8,107 bases of DNA from DAOTTW01 sp034437615 (GCA_034437615.1 DAOTTW010000278.1:1-8107); one strand, 5' to 3'; counted from the stretch's first letter, positions 1 through 7,463 are shown. Numbers and translations: made by a program. Notes: generated by a model not told the origin, from the sequence alone.

Positions 1-2625
1 AACATCATCAGCTACGGCCTGAACGCCGATGAGCGCATTGATTACAACCGGATGATGGAACTTGCGCTGCAACACAGGCCGAAAATCCTGATCGGTGGCT
101 ACAGCAGCTACCCGCTTAAGCCCAACTGGGCCGAATATCGCAACATCGCGGATGCTGTCGGGGCGATATTGCTGGCGGACGTGGCGCATGTCTCCGGCAT
201 GATTGCCGCCGGGGTGTATCCGTCGCCTGTGGGCATCGCGGACATCGTGACGTTCACCACCCACAAGACGCTCGGCGGGCCGCGTGGCGCGGTGATTATC
301 ACACACCGCAAAGACCTGAGCAGCAAGCTAGATCGTGGCGTTTTCCCCGGTGAACAGGGCGGGCCACACGTCAACAGCATGGCAGGCCTGGCGGTGGCGA
401 TGCGCCTGGCCAAAACCGAACAATTTCGGGCGCTACAGCAGCAGACGGTTGATAACGCTGCACGACTGGCAGAACGGCTACAGGCACGCGGCTTGCACGT
501 GCCACATGGCGGCACGGAAACGCACCTGCTGCTTGTGGATTGCAAGCGCATCACGGGGCCGGATGGCACGACGCTCAGCGGGGATATGGCCGCACGCATC
601 CTGGATTTAGCCGGCGTCGTCTGCAACCGTCAGACCATCCCCGGCGACACAAGCGCGTTGCGGCCTAACGGCATCCGCCTGGGCACGCCCTGGATTACAC
701 AGCGCGGTTGCGGCTTCGCAGAGATTGACGAGCTAGCCGACATCATCGCCGATGTGCTGCTGGCCTGCGTGCCCTTCAGCTACACGGGCAAGAACGGCGC
801 ACGCGCCAAGATCGACTTTGACACGCTGCACAATGCGCGGCTCGCGGTGCGTGACCTGACAGAGCGCATCGGCATCGACACAGACGTTATCGCAGATGGC
901 TACCCGCATTTCGCCTACATAGACGATGCCTATGGTACGGACGGTTGGCAAACGCTGGCCATCAACGGCGAAAAGGCCCGCGACTTCTTGCAGATGGTCG
1001 TCACAAGCGATGTGCTGGCGCTGCATGGCAAAAATCGCCAGCAGGTGACCAACGTGCTAGAAGCCGATGGCCGCGTGATGACGACAGGTGTGCTGGAATA
1101 CGTCGATGGTACGGGCTACCTGCTGCATATCGAAGGCAATACGGCGCGTGTGGCCACGTGGCTGCGCTCGCTTTCGGATGGCTTCGTGATCGTTGACCCA
1201 ACGGACGCTTACGCCAAAATCCCTGGCCCTGTAGATGTCGCCTACATCGGTGCGACGAACAGCGCTGCGCTCAATGCCCGTGATGGCGATGGCTATAGCG
1301 TGAAGCCGTATTTCGTGGGCATGAACGGCGCGAATTTCGTCAGCAAGCGCGGCACAGACAAGGCGCTGCCAGAATTCACCTGGGACGAAGCGCAGCAGGA
1401 CGCGCTCAAGACGACGGTGCTGCACGGCTTACACAACGAACTCGGCGCGAAGATGGCAGAATTTGCAGGCTATGAGATGCCGCTGTGGTATGACAAGGTG
1501 CTGAGCGAACATCTGGCGGTGCGTCAGCACGCGGGCCTGTTCGATGTGACGCATATGGGCGTGTGGGATGTGCGCGGTGCTGCCGCCGAAGCGTTCTTAG
1601 ATGCGCTGCTGGCCAACGATGTACGCCGCCTGCAAGTAGGCCGTTCGCACTACACATTTTTGCTGGATGTGGACGGCGTGCCCTTTGATGATCTGCTGCT
1701 GTATCGTCTGGCGCAGGATCATTTCTTCGTGGTCGTGAACGCCTCCAACGACGATAAGAATTGGGCCTGGGTGCAAGCAGTGCGCGAAGGCCGCGTCATG
1801 ATTGACCGCGACCAGCCAACGCGCCTTTTATTGGCTGACCCGAACAGGGTCGAAATACGCGATTTACGCGCCGACAGCGCAGGTGATGAGCGTCGGGTGG
1901 ACATCGCGCTGCAAGGGCCACAAAGCCGCGATATTTTGCTGGGGCTGGGCGGTAGCGACGCCGACCTCAATGCCGTTCGTAAGCTGCCCTGGTCCGGCAT
2001 CACACGGGCAACGCTGGGCGGCTATGATCTGATCGTCACGCGCACGGGCTACACCGGTGAACGCATCGCCTACGAAGTATTCCCGCACCCTGACCACGCG
2101 GCTGCGCTGTTTAACGATCTGCTGGCGGCGGGGGCTGTGCCCTGTGGCCTGGCGGCGCGTGATAGCCTGCGCATTGAGGCCGGGTTGCCGCTGTATGGTC
2201 ATGAACTGGCTGGCCCGCTAAATATGAACCCAGCCGACGCCGATATGGATAGCTTCGTCAAGCTCCATAAGCCGTTCTTCGTCGGCAAAGCCGCCTTCAT
2301 TGACCACAAAAGCAAGCGCGATGCTAAGGTCGTGCGTTTCCGGCTGGATAACAAGGGGGCACGGCCAGCCCATCAGGGCGACCCGATTGTGGATAAGCGC
2401 GGGCGCGTCGTCGGCATCGTGACGAGTTGCAGCGTGGATGGCGACGGCTATCAGCTTGGGCAAGCCTGTGTGAAGCTGGATTTCGCAAAGAAGGATACGG
2501 CATTAGCGGTGTTTGCGGGGTCTGCACGCGCCAAAAATCGTGATCTGAGCACGCTGGCGCTGGGTGATAAAACGCCGATGCCGGAGCCGCTGACGGTCCT
2601 CAGCCGCTTCCCCAGGCGCAGGTAA
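1..2625 (+). CDS. Serine hydroxymethyltransferase-aminomethyltransferase (SHMT-GcvT) fusion, 5'-truncated
   Basis: The frame is open from base 1, so the start lies upstream; comparison with E. coli GlyA suggests about 140 residues are missing, leaving 874 visible. Codons 1 to about 260 are the C-terminal part of SHMT, a PLP enzyme that converts serine and tetrahydrofolate to glycine and 5,10-methylene-THF. The PLP lysine is in TFTTHKTLGGPRG (Lys codon 265-267) and the substrate-carboxylate arginine is in NGIRLGTPWIT (codon 676-678). From about base 1402 to the stop is a full-length GcvT (T-protein), which releases ammonia from aminomethylated H-protein and makes methylene-THF. It shows FDVTHMG, the acidic pair in PFDDLLLY (1687-1692), VVVNASN, TGYTGE, ARDSLRIEAGLPLYGHEL, and KPFFVGK. 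About 200 residues between the domains are described separately. Both activities share a folate product, so the fusion probably couples glycine/serine one-carbon flux in the cytosol. I recall similar fusions in Chloroflexota but cannot verify this. Domain identity is very secure; the linker's role is not known. Confidence 0.93.
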   Translation, partial: NIISYGLNADERIDYNRMMELALQHRPKILIGGYSSYPLKPNWAEYRNIADAVGAILLADVAHVSGMIAAGVYPSPVGIADIVTFTTHKTLGGPRGAVIITHRKDLSSKLDRGVFPGEQGGPHVNSMAGLAVAMRLAKTEQFRALQQQTVDNAARLAERLQARGLHVPHGGTETHLLLVDCKRITGPDGTTLSGDMAARILDLAGVVCNRQTIPGDTSALRPNGIRLGTPWITQRGCGFAEIDELADIIADVLLACVPFSYTGKNGARAKIDFDTLHNARLAVRDLTERIGIDTDVIADGYPHFAYIDDAYGTDGWQTLAINGEKARDFLQMVVTSDVLALHGKNRQQVTNVLEADGRVMTTGVLEYVDGTGYLLHIEGNTARVATWLRSLSDGFVIVDPTDAYAKIPGPVDVAYIGATNSAALNARDGDGYSVKPYFVGMNGANFVSKRGTDKALPEFTWDEAQQDALKTTVLHGLHNELGAKMAEFAGYEMPLWYDKVLSEHLAVRQHAGLFDVTHMGVWDVRGAAAEAFLDALLANDVRRLQVGRSHYTFLLDVDGVPFDDLLLYRLAQDHFFVVVNASNDDKNWAWVQAVREGRVMIDRDQPTRLLLADPNRVEIRDLRADSAGDERRVDIALQGPQSRDILLGLGGSDADLNAVRKLPWSGITRATLGGYDLIVTRTGYTGERIAYEVFPHPDHAAALFNDLLAAGAVPCGLAARDSLRIEAGLPLYGHELAGPLNMNPADADMDSFVKLHKPFFVGKAAFIDHKSKRDAKVVRFRLDNKGARPAHQGDPIVDKRGRVVGIVTSCSVDGDGYQLGQACVKLDFAKKDTALAVFAGSARAKNRDLSTLALGDKTPMPEPLTVLSRFPRRR
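958..1320 (+). other. Degenerate GcvT-like module inside the SHMT-GcvT fusion
   Basis: This is a protein segment within the fusion CDS, not a separate gene. It aligns by eye, almost without gaps, to the N-terminal half of the GcvT domain later in the same protein. NGEKARDFLQMVVTSDVLAL matches RGAAAEAFLDALLANDVRRL, EADGRVMTTGVLEY matches DVDGVPFDDLLLY, GYLLHIEGNTARVATWL matches HFFVVVNASNDDKNWAW, and SDGFVIVDPTD matches REGRVMIDRDQ. Further on, VKPYFVGMNGANF resembles HKPFFVGKAAFI near the GcvT C-terminus. The Asp-Asp pair of the intact copy is replaced by Thr-Thr, and the signature segments TGYTGE and ARDSLRIEAG are absent. An inactive partial duplicate that serves as a scaffold or folate-site spacer is therefore more likely than a second catalytic unit. 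The alignment is visual; the function is inferred. Confidence 0.55.
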
Positions 2626-2639
2626 ACATTTGATGTTTG

Positions 2640-2736
2640 GCCGCATTGCAGGGGCGGACGCAGCAAGCCGCGTCCCTACAAAACCCTGATTGCGGTCACA
2701 AATGCCGTATTGCAGGGGCGCAGCAAGCCGCGTCCC
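2640..2736. repeat. Two copies of a GC-rich hairpin repeat between convergent genes
   Basis: Copy 1 (2640-2676) and copy 2 (2704-2736) share GCCG(C/T)ATTGCAGGGGC at the left and GCAGCAAGCCGCGTCCC at the right. Copy 2 lacks three bases (GGA or an equivalent shift) in the middle. Copy 1 folds as GGACGC (2656-2661), an 8-base loop, then GCGTCC (2670-2675). Copy 2 can pair GGGGCGC with GCGTCCCC with one bulged T. They fill most of the 141-bp gap between the stop codons of two convergent genes. Either stem could help end transcription in both directions, but neither is followed by a clear T-tract. They look like members of a short interspersed palindromic family, which I believe is common in Chloroflexota genomes; copy number could not be checked. 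Confidence 0.75.
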
Positions 2737-2766
2737 CATAGATACAGATAGATGGCTGAGGGGCGC

Positions 2767-4212
2767 TTAGCCGCCCATCACCTGGCCCAGCGCCGTACAT
2801 GCGGGGCAAGACCCATCGACGTTGATAGCGTAGCCGCGCATCGGGTCGTTGGGGTCCGCGTTCGTGAAGTTGATGTTCCAGATAATCATCATACGCACGT
2901 CACCGCGCTGTGCGGCAGCGGCGGCGGCTTCGGCCAGCCATTGCGTTTGTTCGGCGCGGCTGGTGTTGGCGGCCCAGCCGAAGTTCGCAGGCAGGGCGTT
3001 ACCCGCCAGCGTGTCCGGCGTCACGTAGCCAAGCTCGGTGTAGCAAACTGGCTTGCCGGGGAAGATGGCCGAGCCGCGACTGGTCATGCTCTGGAAGTAG
3101 TAGGTGGGGAATTCACCACGCGGGTCGCCGCTCTGGACAGTCGGCGAGACGATGCCCTCGTTATAGTGCAAGCCCAGGCAATCGAAGTAGTTCGCTGCGC
3201 CTGCATCCCGCATCTGCTGCATGAACACATCGTCGTTACAGCCACCATCCGCGCAGCCTGCCGCACCAAAGAAGCCCGTCGGGGCGGGTGCGCCACTGAT
3301 GACGATGGTATTGGGGTTGCCGCTTTTGATGGCGTTGAAGGCTTCAGCGAGCAAGCGGGTGTAGTTGGCACCATTCACCTGACCCGTCGGCCATTCACGG
3401 TCGATATTCGGCTCATTCCAAACCTCGATGGCATCTGCGCCTGCTTCGGCCAGCGCACGCACGTAGGTGCTGTAACCGGATACGTAGTTGTCGAAATCCG
3501 CACCGACTGCGTTGCGGTCACCGACGACACCCAGCACGACCCTGAAGCCGTTGTTCTTCGCGTCGTTGATGATGTCGATACCACCCTGAAGCGGCGTCGA
3601 ACCGTGACGCACCTGCTTCTTGACCCAGGTCATGCCAGCAGTACGCATCGCCTGCACGGACCCGGCATCCAGGCCGACCACGTGGCCACCGAGTTCGAAG
3701 TCGCCTGCTGCGCCAGCGCCGACGATAGCACCCGGCAGATCAGGGTTATCGGGGGCCGGGGCGGGGGCCGCTACTTCGCTGGACAGTTCATCGCACACGA
3801 CGACCTCTTGCAGGTCGAAGCTGACGCGGGCTTCGTAGGTATTGTTATTCAGGCTGGTGATCTGCACAGCGAAACCGTAGAAGATCGGGCGGGCCAACAC
3901 AATCGGCACGTCCAGATCGCAGCTATCGATGCCTGCGGCATCCTGGAAGTGGTTCGGGTTGGGCCGTGACCAGTCATCCTGCCACCAGTCCCACTTGCGG
4001 ACGATGGTCAGATCGACGTTTTCGGCTTCTTCAATTGCGCTACGTGCTTCGGCGTATGCCAGCCAATACGCCGCTGTCGGCGTGCTGGTCGGCTCTTCAA
4101 ATTGTGCATAAGCGGGTGTTGGGGTTGGGACGCCCAGGGATAAAACCAGGGTGAAAGCCAGCAGCACAACCGCCGCCAGCAAAGCACCACTGCGCCACAT
4201 CAAACGCTGCAT
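2767..4212 (-). CDS. Secreted clan GH-A glycoside hydrolase-like protein
   Basis: The product is 481 residues. I chose the start at 4212, rather than an in-frame ATG 45 bases upstream at 4257, because GAGAGG stands 8 bases before it and a signal peptide follows at once: Met-Gln-Arg, a hydrophobic stretch, then AYA|Q, with cleavage likely after residue 36. A Pro/Thr-rich bit (PTSTPT) follows, then about 110 residues I do not recognise, an Ala/Pro linker near residues 147-157, and a TIM-barrel-type domain from about 165 to the end. The barrel has IEVWNEPN, whose Glu267 fits the clan GH-A acid/base at the end of strand 4, and CYTELGY, whose Glu393 fits the nucleophile on strand 7; LGLHYNEG (His349) lies between. 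Eight cysteines after the signal suggest disulfides outside the cell. It probably cleaves a beta-linked glycan; family (GH5- or GH39-like) and substrate cannot be told. It lies 113 bp after the CpXC gene on the same strand. Confidence 0.82.
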   Translation of the reverse strand: MQRLMWRSGALLAAVVLLAFTLVLSLGVPTPTPAYAQFEEPTSTPTAAYWLAYAEARSAIEEAENVDLTIVRKWDWWQDDWSRPNPNHFQDAAGIDSCDLDVPIVLARPIFYGFAVQITSLNNNTYEARVSFDLQEVVVCDELSSEVAAPAPAPDNPDLPGAIVGAGAAGDFELGGHVVGLDAGSVQAMRTAGMTWVKKQVRHGSTPLQGGIDIINDAKNNGFRVVLGVVGDRNAVGADFDNYVSGYSTYVRALAEAGADAIEVWNEPNIDREWPTGQVNGANYTRLLAEAFNAIKSGNPNTIVISGAPAPTGFFGAAGCADGGCNDDVFMQQMRDAGAANYFDCLGLHYNEGIVSPTVQSGDPRGEFPTYYFQSMTSRGSAIFPGKPVCYTELGYVTPDTLAGNALPANFGWAANTSRAEQTQWLAEAAAAAAQRGDVRMMIIWNINFTNADPNDPMRGYAINVDGSCPACTALGQVMGG

Positions 4213-4220
4213 TTGGTCAA

Positions 4221-4226
4221 CCTCTC
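4221..4226 (-). promoter_or_regulatory. Ribosome binding site fixing the glycosidase start
   Basis: On the minus strand GAGAGG lies 8 bases before the ATG at 4212. The alternative upstream ATG at 4257 has no comparable purine-rich site and would put 15 mostly polar residues ahead of the signal peptide. Confidence 0.7.
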
Positions 4227-4239
4227 GGAATACTGACAA

Positions 4240-4270
4240 ATTATCGAACAGTGGCAAAGCCTACTGTGAA
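4240..4270 (-). promoter_or_regulatory. Weak possible promoter for the glycosidase gene
   Basis: On the minus strand a GATAAT box (4240-4245, five of six to the -10 consensus) follows TTCACA (4265-4270) after a long 19-base spacer. This would place the transcript start a short distance before the Shine-Dalgarno site. The -35 match and the spacing are poor, so read-through from the upstream CpXC gene is an equally good explanation. No operator is evident. Confidence 0.25.
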
Positions 4271-4320
4271 AGCACGTATTTTGCCAGAGTTTTTCATGTG
4301 TGCAAGCATCAGAGTAGGCT
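4258..4320. repeat. 8-bp inverted repeat in the CpXC-glycosidase gap
   Basis: AGCCTACT (4258-4265) and AGTAGGCT (4313-4320) are exact reverse complements 47 bases apart. They lie between the CpXC stop and the glycosidase start, and bracket most of this spacer. They could be the base of a folded mRNA segment or chance. No strong inner stem or T-tract supports a terminator. Confidence 0.35.
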
Positions 4321-4325
4321 GAACG

Positions 4326-5690
4326 TCAGCTAGTGGCCGACTTCTCCAATTCGGCGCGGATGCTTTGCACACGCGGCAGCACCTCCGCCTGCCCCTGCTC
4401 GGACAGGATGCGCTCGACTGAATCCAGCAATTGCAGGAGGTCGTTGGGGTCGTAATTGCCGATTTGCTGTTGCAATAGCTGGCGCATCTGGTCATCGTCT
4501 GCGGCGCTCAGCAGGCCGTTGATGAACTGTAATTCAGGACTCATCTGTGAGCGCAAGGCCGTGACGACCTGATTGTAAATGCCCTTGAGCGCTTCGGCGG
4601 CCTGCGTCTCGCCTTGCTGCTCTGCCTGTTGGATATTGGTGGAGAGCACGCCCATGAAAGTATCGTCAATCATGTCGATATTGGCCTGGATGAATTGATC
4701 GGGGTTGGGTGCATTGACGATGGCCTGCAAGAATTGTGCGGCCTGCTGCACACCCTGCTGCATCTGGCTATCAACGACCTGCGTCAGCGCTTGCATGGTA
4801 TCGCGCAGCGTTTCCAGCTTTTCGCGCTCATCGCTGGGGGCCTGGCTCACGCGCAGGTTGAATTCCTGGAAGAACTGTTCATCGAAGGCCGGGCGTATCA
4901 GGCCAATCAGCGCTTGCAAGCGTTGCTCATCGTCGGCGTATTCGATAGCCAGATCAGCAAAATCGCTACGGGTGGCGTTCTGGCCCATCTGCTGCACGCG
5001 CTGCGCCACTTCTTGCACGACCACGCCCTGCTGTTGCTGCTGCTGCTGCAATTGCTGGCCGAAGGTAGAATGCGCGATGATGTCCTCTTGCAGGTGTGCC
5101 AGCGCCTGTGCCACGTCGCTGCGCCCGCCTTGCGCCACGCGCTGCGCCATCGCGCTCAGGGTTTGGATCAGCGCCATATCAATCTGTGCATCTGCGGCCT
5201 TGATCGCGGCTTCGCGCTGATCGTGCGGCTGATTCAGCAGGGATTGCAGCAGGTCCACACGGGCTTTCTGCTCGTCCAGCATTTCGCGGGTGATGCCGTC
5301 GGCCTCTAGCACCTGATCCGTCAGCCCTTGCAGCGTCAGGGCACGCTTGGGGTTGAACATATAGGATCTGAAGCTGTCTTTGGGCAGCATGGCCGTAAGC
5401 TGGTTCATCAGGTCCCCGATGATCTTCTCGTCGCCCTGGTTGCTCTGCTGGCTGACTTCCATCGGCACGAAGGCGATCAACAGTTCGTTTTCGGCGTCGT
5501 GATACAGGATCGGCGTCGTGACCTCATTGACGAAGCCGCAATTCTGGCATTGCGCCCGGTTCAGATCACCGGCAAGCAGCAACGATTTAGCCTGTGGGTC
5601 TTGCTGCGCGTCGATCACGTTGCGTACTTGAGCCTGCACTGGCGTCCCACATTGGGCGCAGCGGATGCTTGTGGTTGTCGGTTGTATCAT
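4326..5690 (-). CDS. CpXC domain zinc-ribbon protein with Gln-rich helical tail
   Basis: The product is 454 residues. It starts at 5690 with GGAG six bases upstream (5697-5700). The N-terminal roughly 110 residues resemble the CpXC domain family. CAQCG (Cys11, Cys14) and CQNCG (Cys48, Cys51) form a likely zinc ribbon, followed by a strand-rich part (TTPILYHDAENELLIAFVPME) that is typical of the family. Residues 120-454 are almost wholly helical, rich in Gln, Ala, Leu, Asp and Glu, with a QQLQQQQQQQ run at 212-221 and probable coiled-coil stretches. There is no signal peptide or membrane segment, so it is likely cytosolic. The biochemical role of CpXC proteins is unknown to me, and I assign none. 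It begins 58 bp after the histidine kinase on the same strand, so the two may share a transcript. Confidence is high that the gene is real and good for the domain call. Confidence 0.85.
   Translation of the reverse strand: MIQPTTTSIRCAQCGTPVQAQVRNVIDAQQDPQAKSLLLAGDLNRAQCQNCGFVNEVTTPILYHDAENELLIAFVPMEVSQQSNQGDEKIIGDLMNQLTAMLPKDSFRSYMFNPKRALTLQGLTDQVLEADGITREMLDEQKARVDLLQSLLNQPHDQREAAIKAADAQIDMALIQTLSAMAQRVAQGGRSDVAQALAHLQEDIIAHSTFGQQLQQQQQQQGVVVQEVAQRVQQMGQNATRSDFADLAIEYADDEQRLQALIGLIRPAFDEQFFQEFNLRVSQAPSDEREKLETLRDTMQALTQVVDSQMQQGVQQAAQFLQAIVNAPNPDQFIQANIDMIDDTFMGVLSTNIQQAEQQGETQAAEALKGIYNQVVTALRSQMSPELQFINGLLSAADDDQMRQLLQQQIGNYDPNDLLQLLDSVERILSEQGQAEVLPRVQSIRAELEKSATS
5028..5057 (-). repeat. 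CAG/CAA trinucleotide run encoding poly-glutamine
   Basis: Ten codons on the minus strand, mostly CAG with one CAA and one Leu codon, encode QQLQQQQQQQ (residues 212-221) of the CpXC protein. The near-uniform CAG run could vary in length by slippage in steps of three bases without breaking the frame. Confidence 0.8.
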
Positions 5691-5748
5691 GATGTGCTCC
5701 GTGAATTGTTTCCGTATGCGAATTGCGTGCTCGCGTTTGCAAGCGGGG

Positions 5749-7353
5749 TTAATCTCTTGGAATGCTGAAGTAGAAGGTCGAGCCGTGCCCTACCTGGCTT
5801 TTGACGTTGATGCGGCCAGCGTGCGCTTCGATAATCGCTTTGACCAGATACAGGCCGAGACCGGTGCCCTTCGTCTGGTGCTTCAGGTCGCTCTCTACGC
5901 GGTAGAAGCGATCAAAGACCTGCGGCAGCGCTGCATCCGGGATACCGACACCTTCATCCCGCACGAAGAACGTCACATTCTGGTCGGTGTAGCGCCCGCC
6001 GACGGTAATCGTGCCACCTTTCGGTGAATACTTGATGGCGTTCGTCAGCAGGTTGTCGATCACCTGCCGCAGACGGCCTGCATCCCCTTGCACAGAGGGA
6101 AAATCCGGCGGGAAGCTGAGTTCGATGCTGTGGTTTTGCGTCTGCGTGCTGATGCGCTCGACGGAACGGGCCGCGAGGTTATCGAGCCTGACATCAGCCA
6201 ATTGCAAGGACACGGTGCGTTCGGTCTGTAATTTGCTGGCGGTCAGCAGGTCGTCAATCAGGTGGGAAAGGCGGTCCGCTTCTTCTTCGATCACAGCGAG
6301 GCTATCACGCACGATGCGCACATCCCATTTCGCGTCATCGCGGTTTAAGGTGCTGGAATAGCCCTTAATGAGGGCGACAGGCGTGCGTAATTCATGCGAG
6401 ACCATCGAGATAAAGACGTTCTGCATCTCCTGTGAGCGCCTGAAGTTCGTGATGTCGCGGATATTGGCGATGACGTTGGCCAGCGTGCCATCATTGGCGA
6501 ACAGCGGCGCGTAGGTGATGCCAATGCTGACGACCAGCCCATCGCGGCGCGATAGCTCGCCTTCGACGTAAAAGGTCTCGGTGGATTGCACAGGGGGCTT
6601 CTGGTGTGGCCAGCCGTTTGCGATGGCGTCGCGCAGGTTGCGTTGTTCGATGCGCTCCCAGACGACGACATCATCGACAGACAGGCCCACAGCATCCTCA
6701 GAGACCCAGCCCGTCATCTGCTCGAAGGCCTGATTGACCTGCAAAATATTCAGGTGCGGGTCCAGGATCATAACGCCGTCGCCGCTGTGCTGCAAAATCG
6801 CCGCGAGGCGCTGGCGTTCGTGGTCGATGTGCTGGTACATCTGCGCGTTGTTGACCGCAATCGCGGCCTGGTCTGCAAAACTTTGCAGAATCTGCATATC
6901 GTTGGGCGTCACCTGGCTCTGATAGGAACGAAAGACCACCAGCACGCCGAGCGGCTCACCGGCGAAAACCAGCGGCATCGCGACGGGCTGCGTTTGGACT
7001 TCATCAATTAGTCGCGCCATTTCCATCAGCTTATTGCTAAACAGATCACGGCTGAAGCCCTTGCCGACGCTGCTACGCTCGCCATTGCCGGGCACCAATT
7101 CGTGCAGGATGCGGTTAATATCGGCGGCGCGTTCTTTGTTGATGCCCGTCAGCGCCCGCACGTAGAACAGCTTATCGGCTTCGTTACGCAGCGCAATCAC
7201 ACCCGCACGCCCGGCCAACATCACGACGGACGCATACAGCACGCGCTTCAGCACGACGCTTAAATCCAGGCGTTCGGTGATGGCGCGGGAGATTTCTAGC
7301 AGAAAATCGCGTTGGCGAACTGGGAAATCGGGTAAACTCAACATGCCCCACAT
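5749..7353 (-). CDS. Soluble GAF-PAS sensor histidine kinase
   Basis: The product is 534 residues with no membrane segment, so it is likely cytosolic. A GAF domain spans about residues 15-170 (it ends in QILQSFADQAAIAVNNAQ). A PAS domain spans about 180-305 (LQHSGDGVMILDPHLNILQ, then EQMTGW). HisKA has the phosphoacceptor His320 in MVSHELRTPVALIKGY. The HATPase domain has an N box (DNLLTNAIKYSP, Asn434 and Asn438), a G1 box (RDEGVGIP, Asp466), an F box (FDRFYR) and a G2 box (GTGLGLYLVK). All motifs needed for autophosphorylation are intact. It should sense an intracellular signal through GAF or PAS and phosphorylate a response regulator, but none is encoded here and there is no receiver domain. 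The start is uncertain: the ATG at 7353 has no Shine-Dalgarno site, and a second ATG three codons on (7344) is possible. It lies 110 bp after rplT and 58 bp before the CpXC gene. Confidence 0.95.
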   Translation of the reverse strand: MWGMLSLPDFPVRQRDFLLEISRAITERLDLSVVLKRVLYASVVMLAGRAGVIALRNEADKLFYVRALTGINKERAADINRILHELVPGNGERSSVGKGFSRDLFSNKLMEMARLIDEVQTQPVAMPLVFAGEPLGVLVVFRSYQSQVTPNDMQILQSFADQAAIAVNNAQMYQHIDHERQRLAAILQHSGDGVMILDPHLNILQVNQAFEQMTGWVSEDAVGLSVDDVVVWERIEQRNLRDAIANGWPHQKPPVQSTETFYVEGELSRRDGLVVSIGITYAPLFANDGTLANVIANIRDITNFRRSQEMQNVFISMVSHELRTPVALIKGYSSTLNRDDAKWDVRIVRDSLAVIEEEADRLSHLIDDLLTASKLQTERTVSLQLADVRLDNLAARSVERISTQTQNHSIELSFPPDFPSVQGDAGRLRQVIDNLLTNAIKYSPKGGTITVGGRYTDQNVTFFVRDEGVGIPDAALPQVFDRFYRVESDLKHQTKGTGLGLYLVKAIIEAHAGRINVKSQVGHGSTFYFSIPRD

Positions 7354-7428
7354 TTTAGCATGTCATAGGCTTTTTGTGCGCAGACGTGCGAATTATTCTG
7401 TTAGGCTTCTAACTCGTCGCAGGATTCT

Positions 7429-7448
7429 GGGAGGGTGATGACCCTCCC
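7429..7448 (-). terminator. Strong hairpin after rplT, probable terminator
   Basis: GGGAGGGT (7429-7436), a four-base loop, and ACCCTCCC (7441-7448) form a perfect 8-bp stem 15 bases past the rplT stop. The position and stability fit the end of the rplT transcript. The bases that follow on the minus strand are AGAATCC, not a T-run, so it is not a classic intrinsic terminator and may instead protect the 3' end of the message. A smaller stem, GTTAG/CTAAC (7400-7413), follows it. Confidence 0.55.
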
Positions 7449-7463
7449 GCAAACGTAGCGATG

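Noticed and set aside
2752..3969. Long plus-strand open frame (405 codons) opposite the glycosidase gene
   Set aside because: It mirrors the minus-strand gene, which has a signal peptide, Shine-Dalgarno site and catalytic motifs. The plus-strand translation shows no family motif and is rich in Val, Arg and His as expected from antisense of a GC-rich gene.
4213..4257. Upstream in-frame ATG (4257) as the start of the glycosidase
   Set aside because: It has no ribosome site and would place 15 polar residues before the signal peptide, whereas the ATG at 4212 has GAGAGG at good spacing.
4614..5309. Plus-strand open frame (231 codons) opposite the CpXC gene, rich in Leu and His
   Set aside because: The Leu-rich runs are the complement of the CAG-encoded Gln runs. 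No start signal or recognisable domain supports it.
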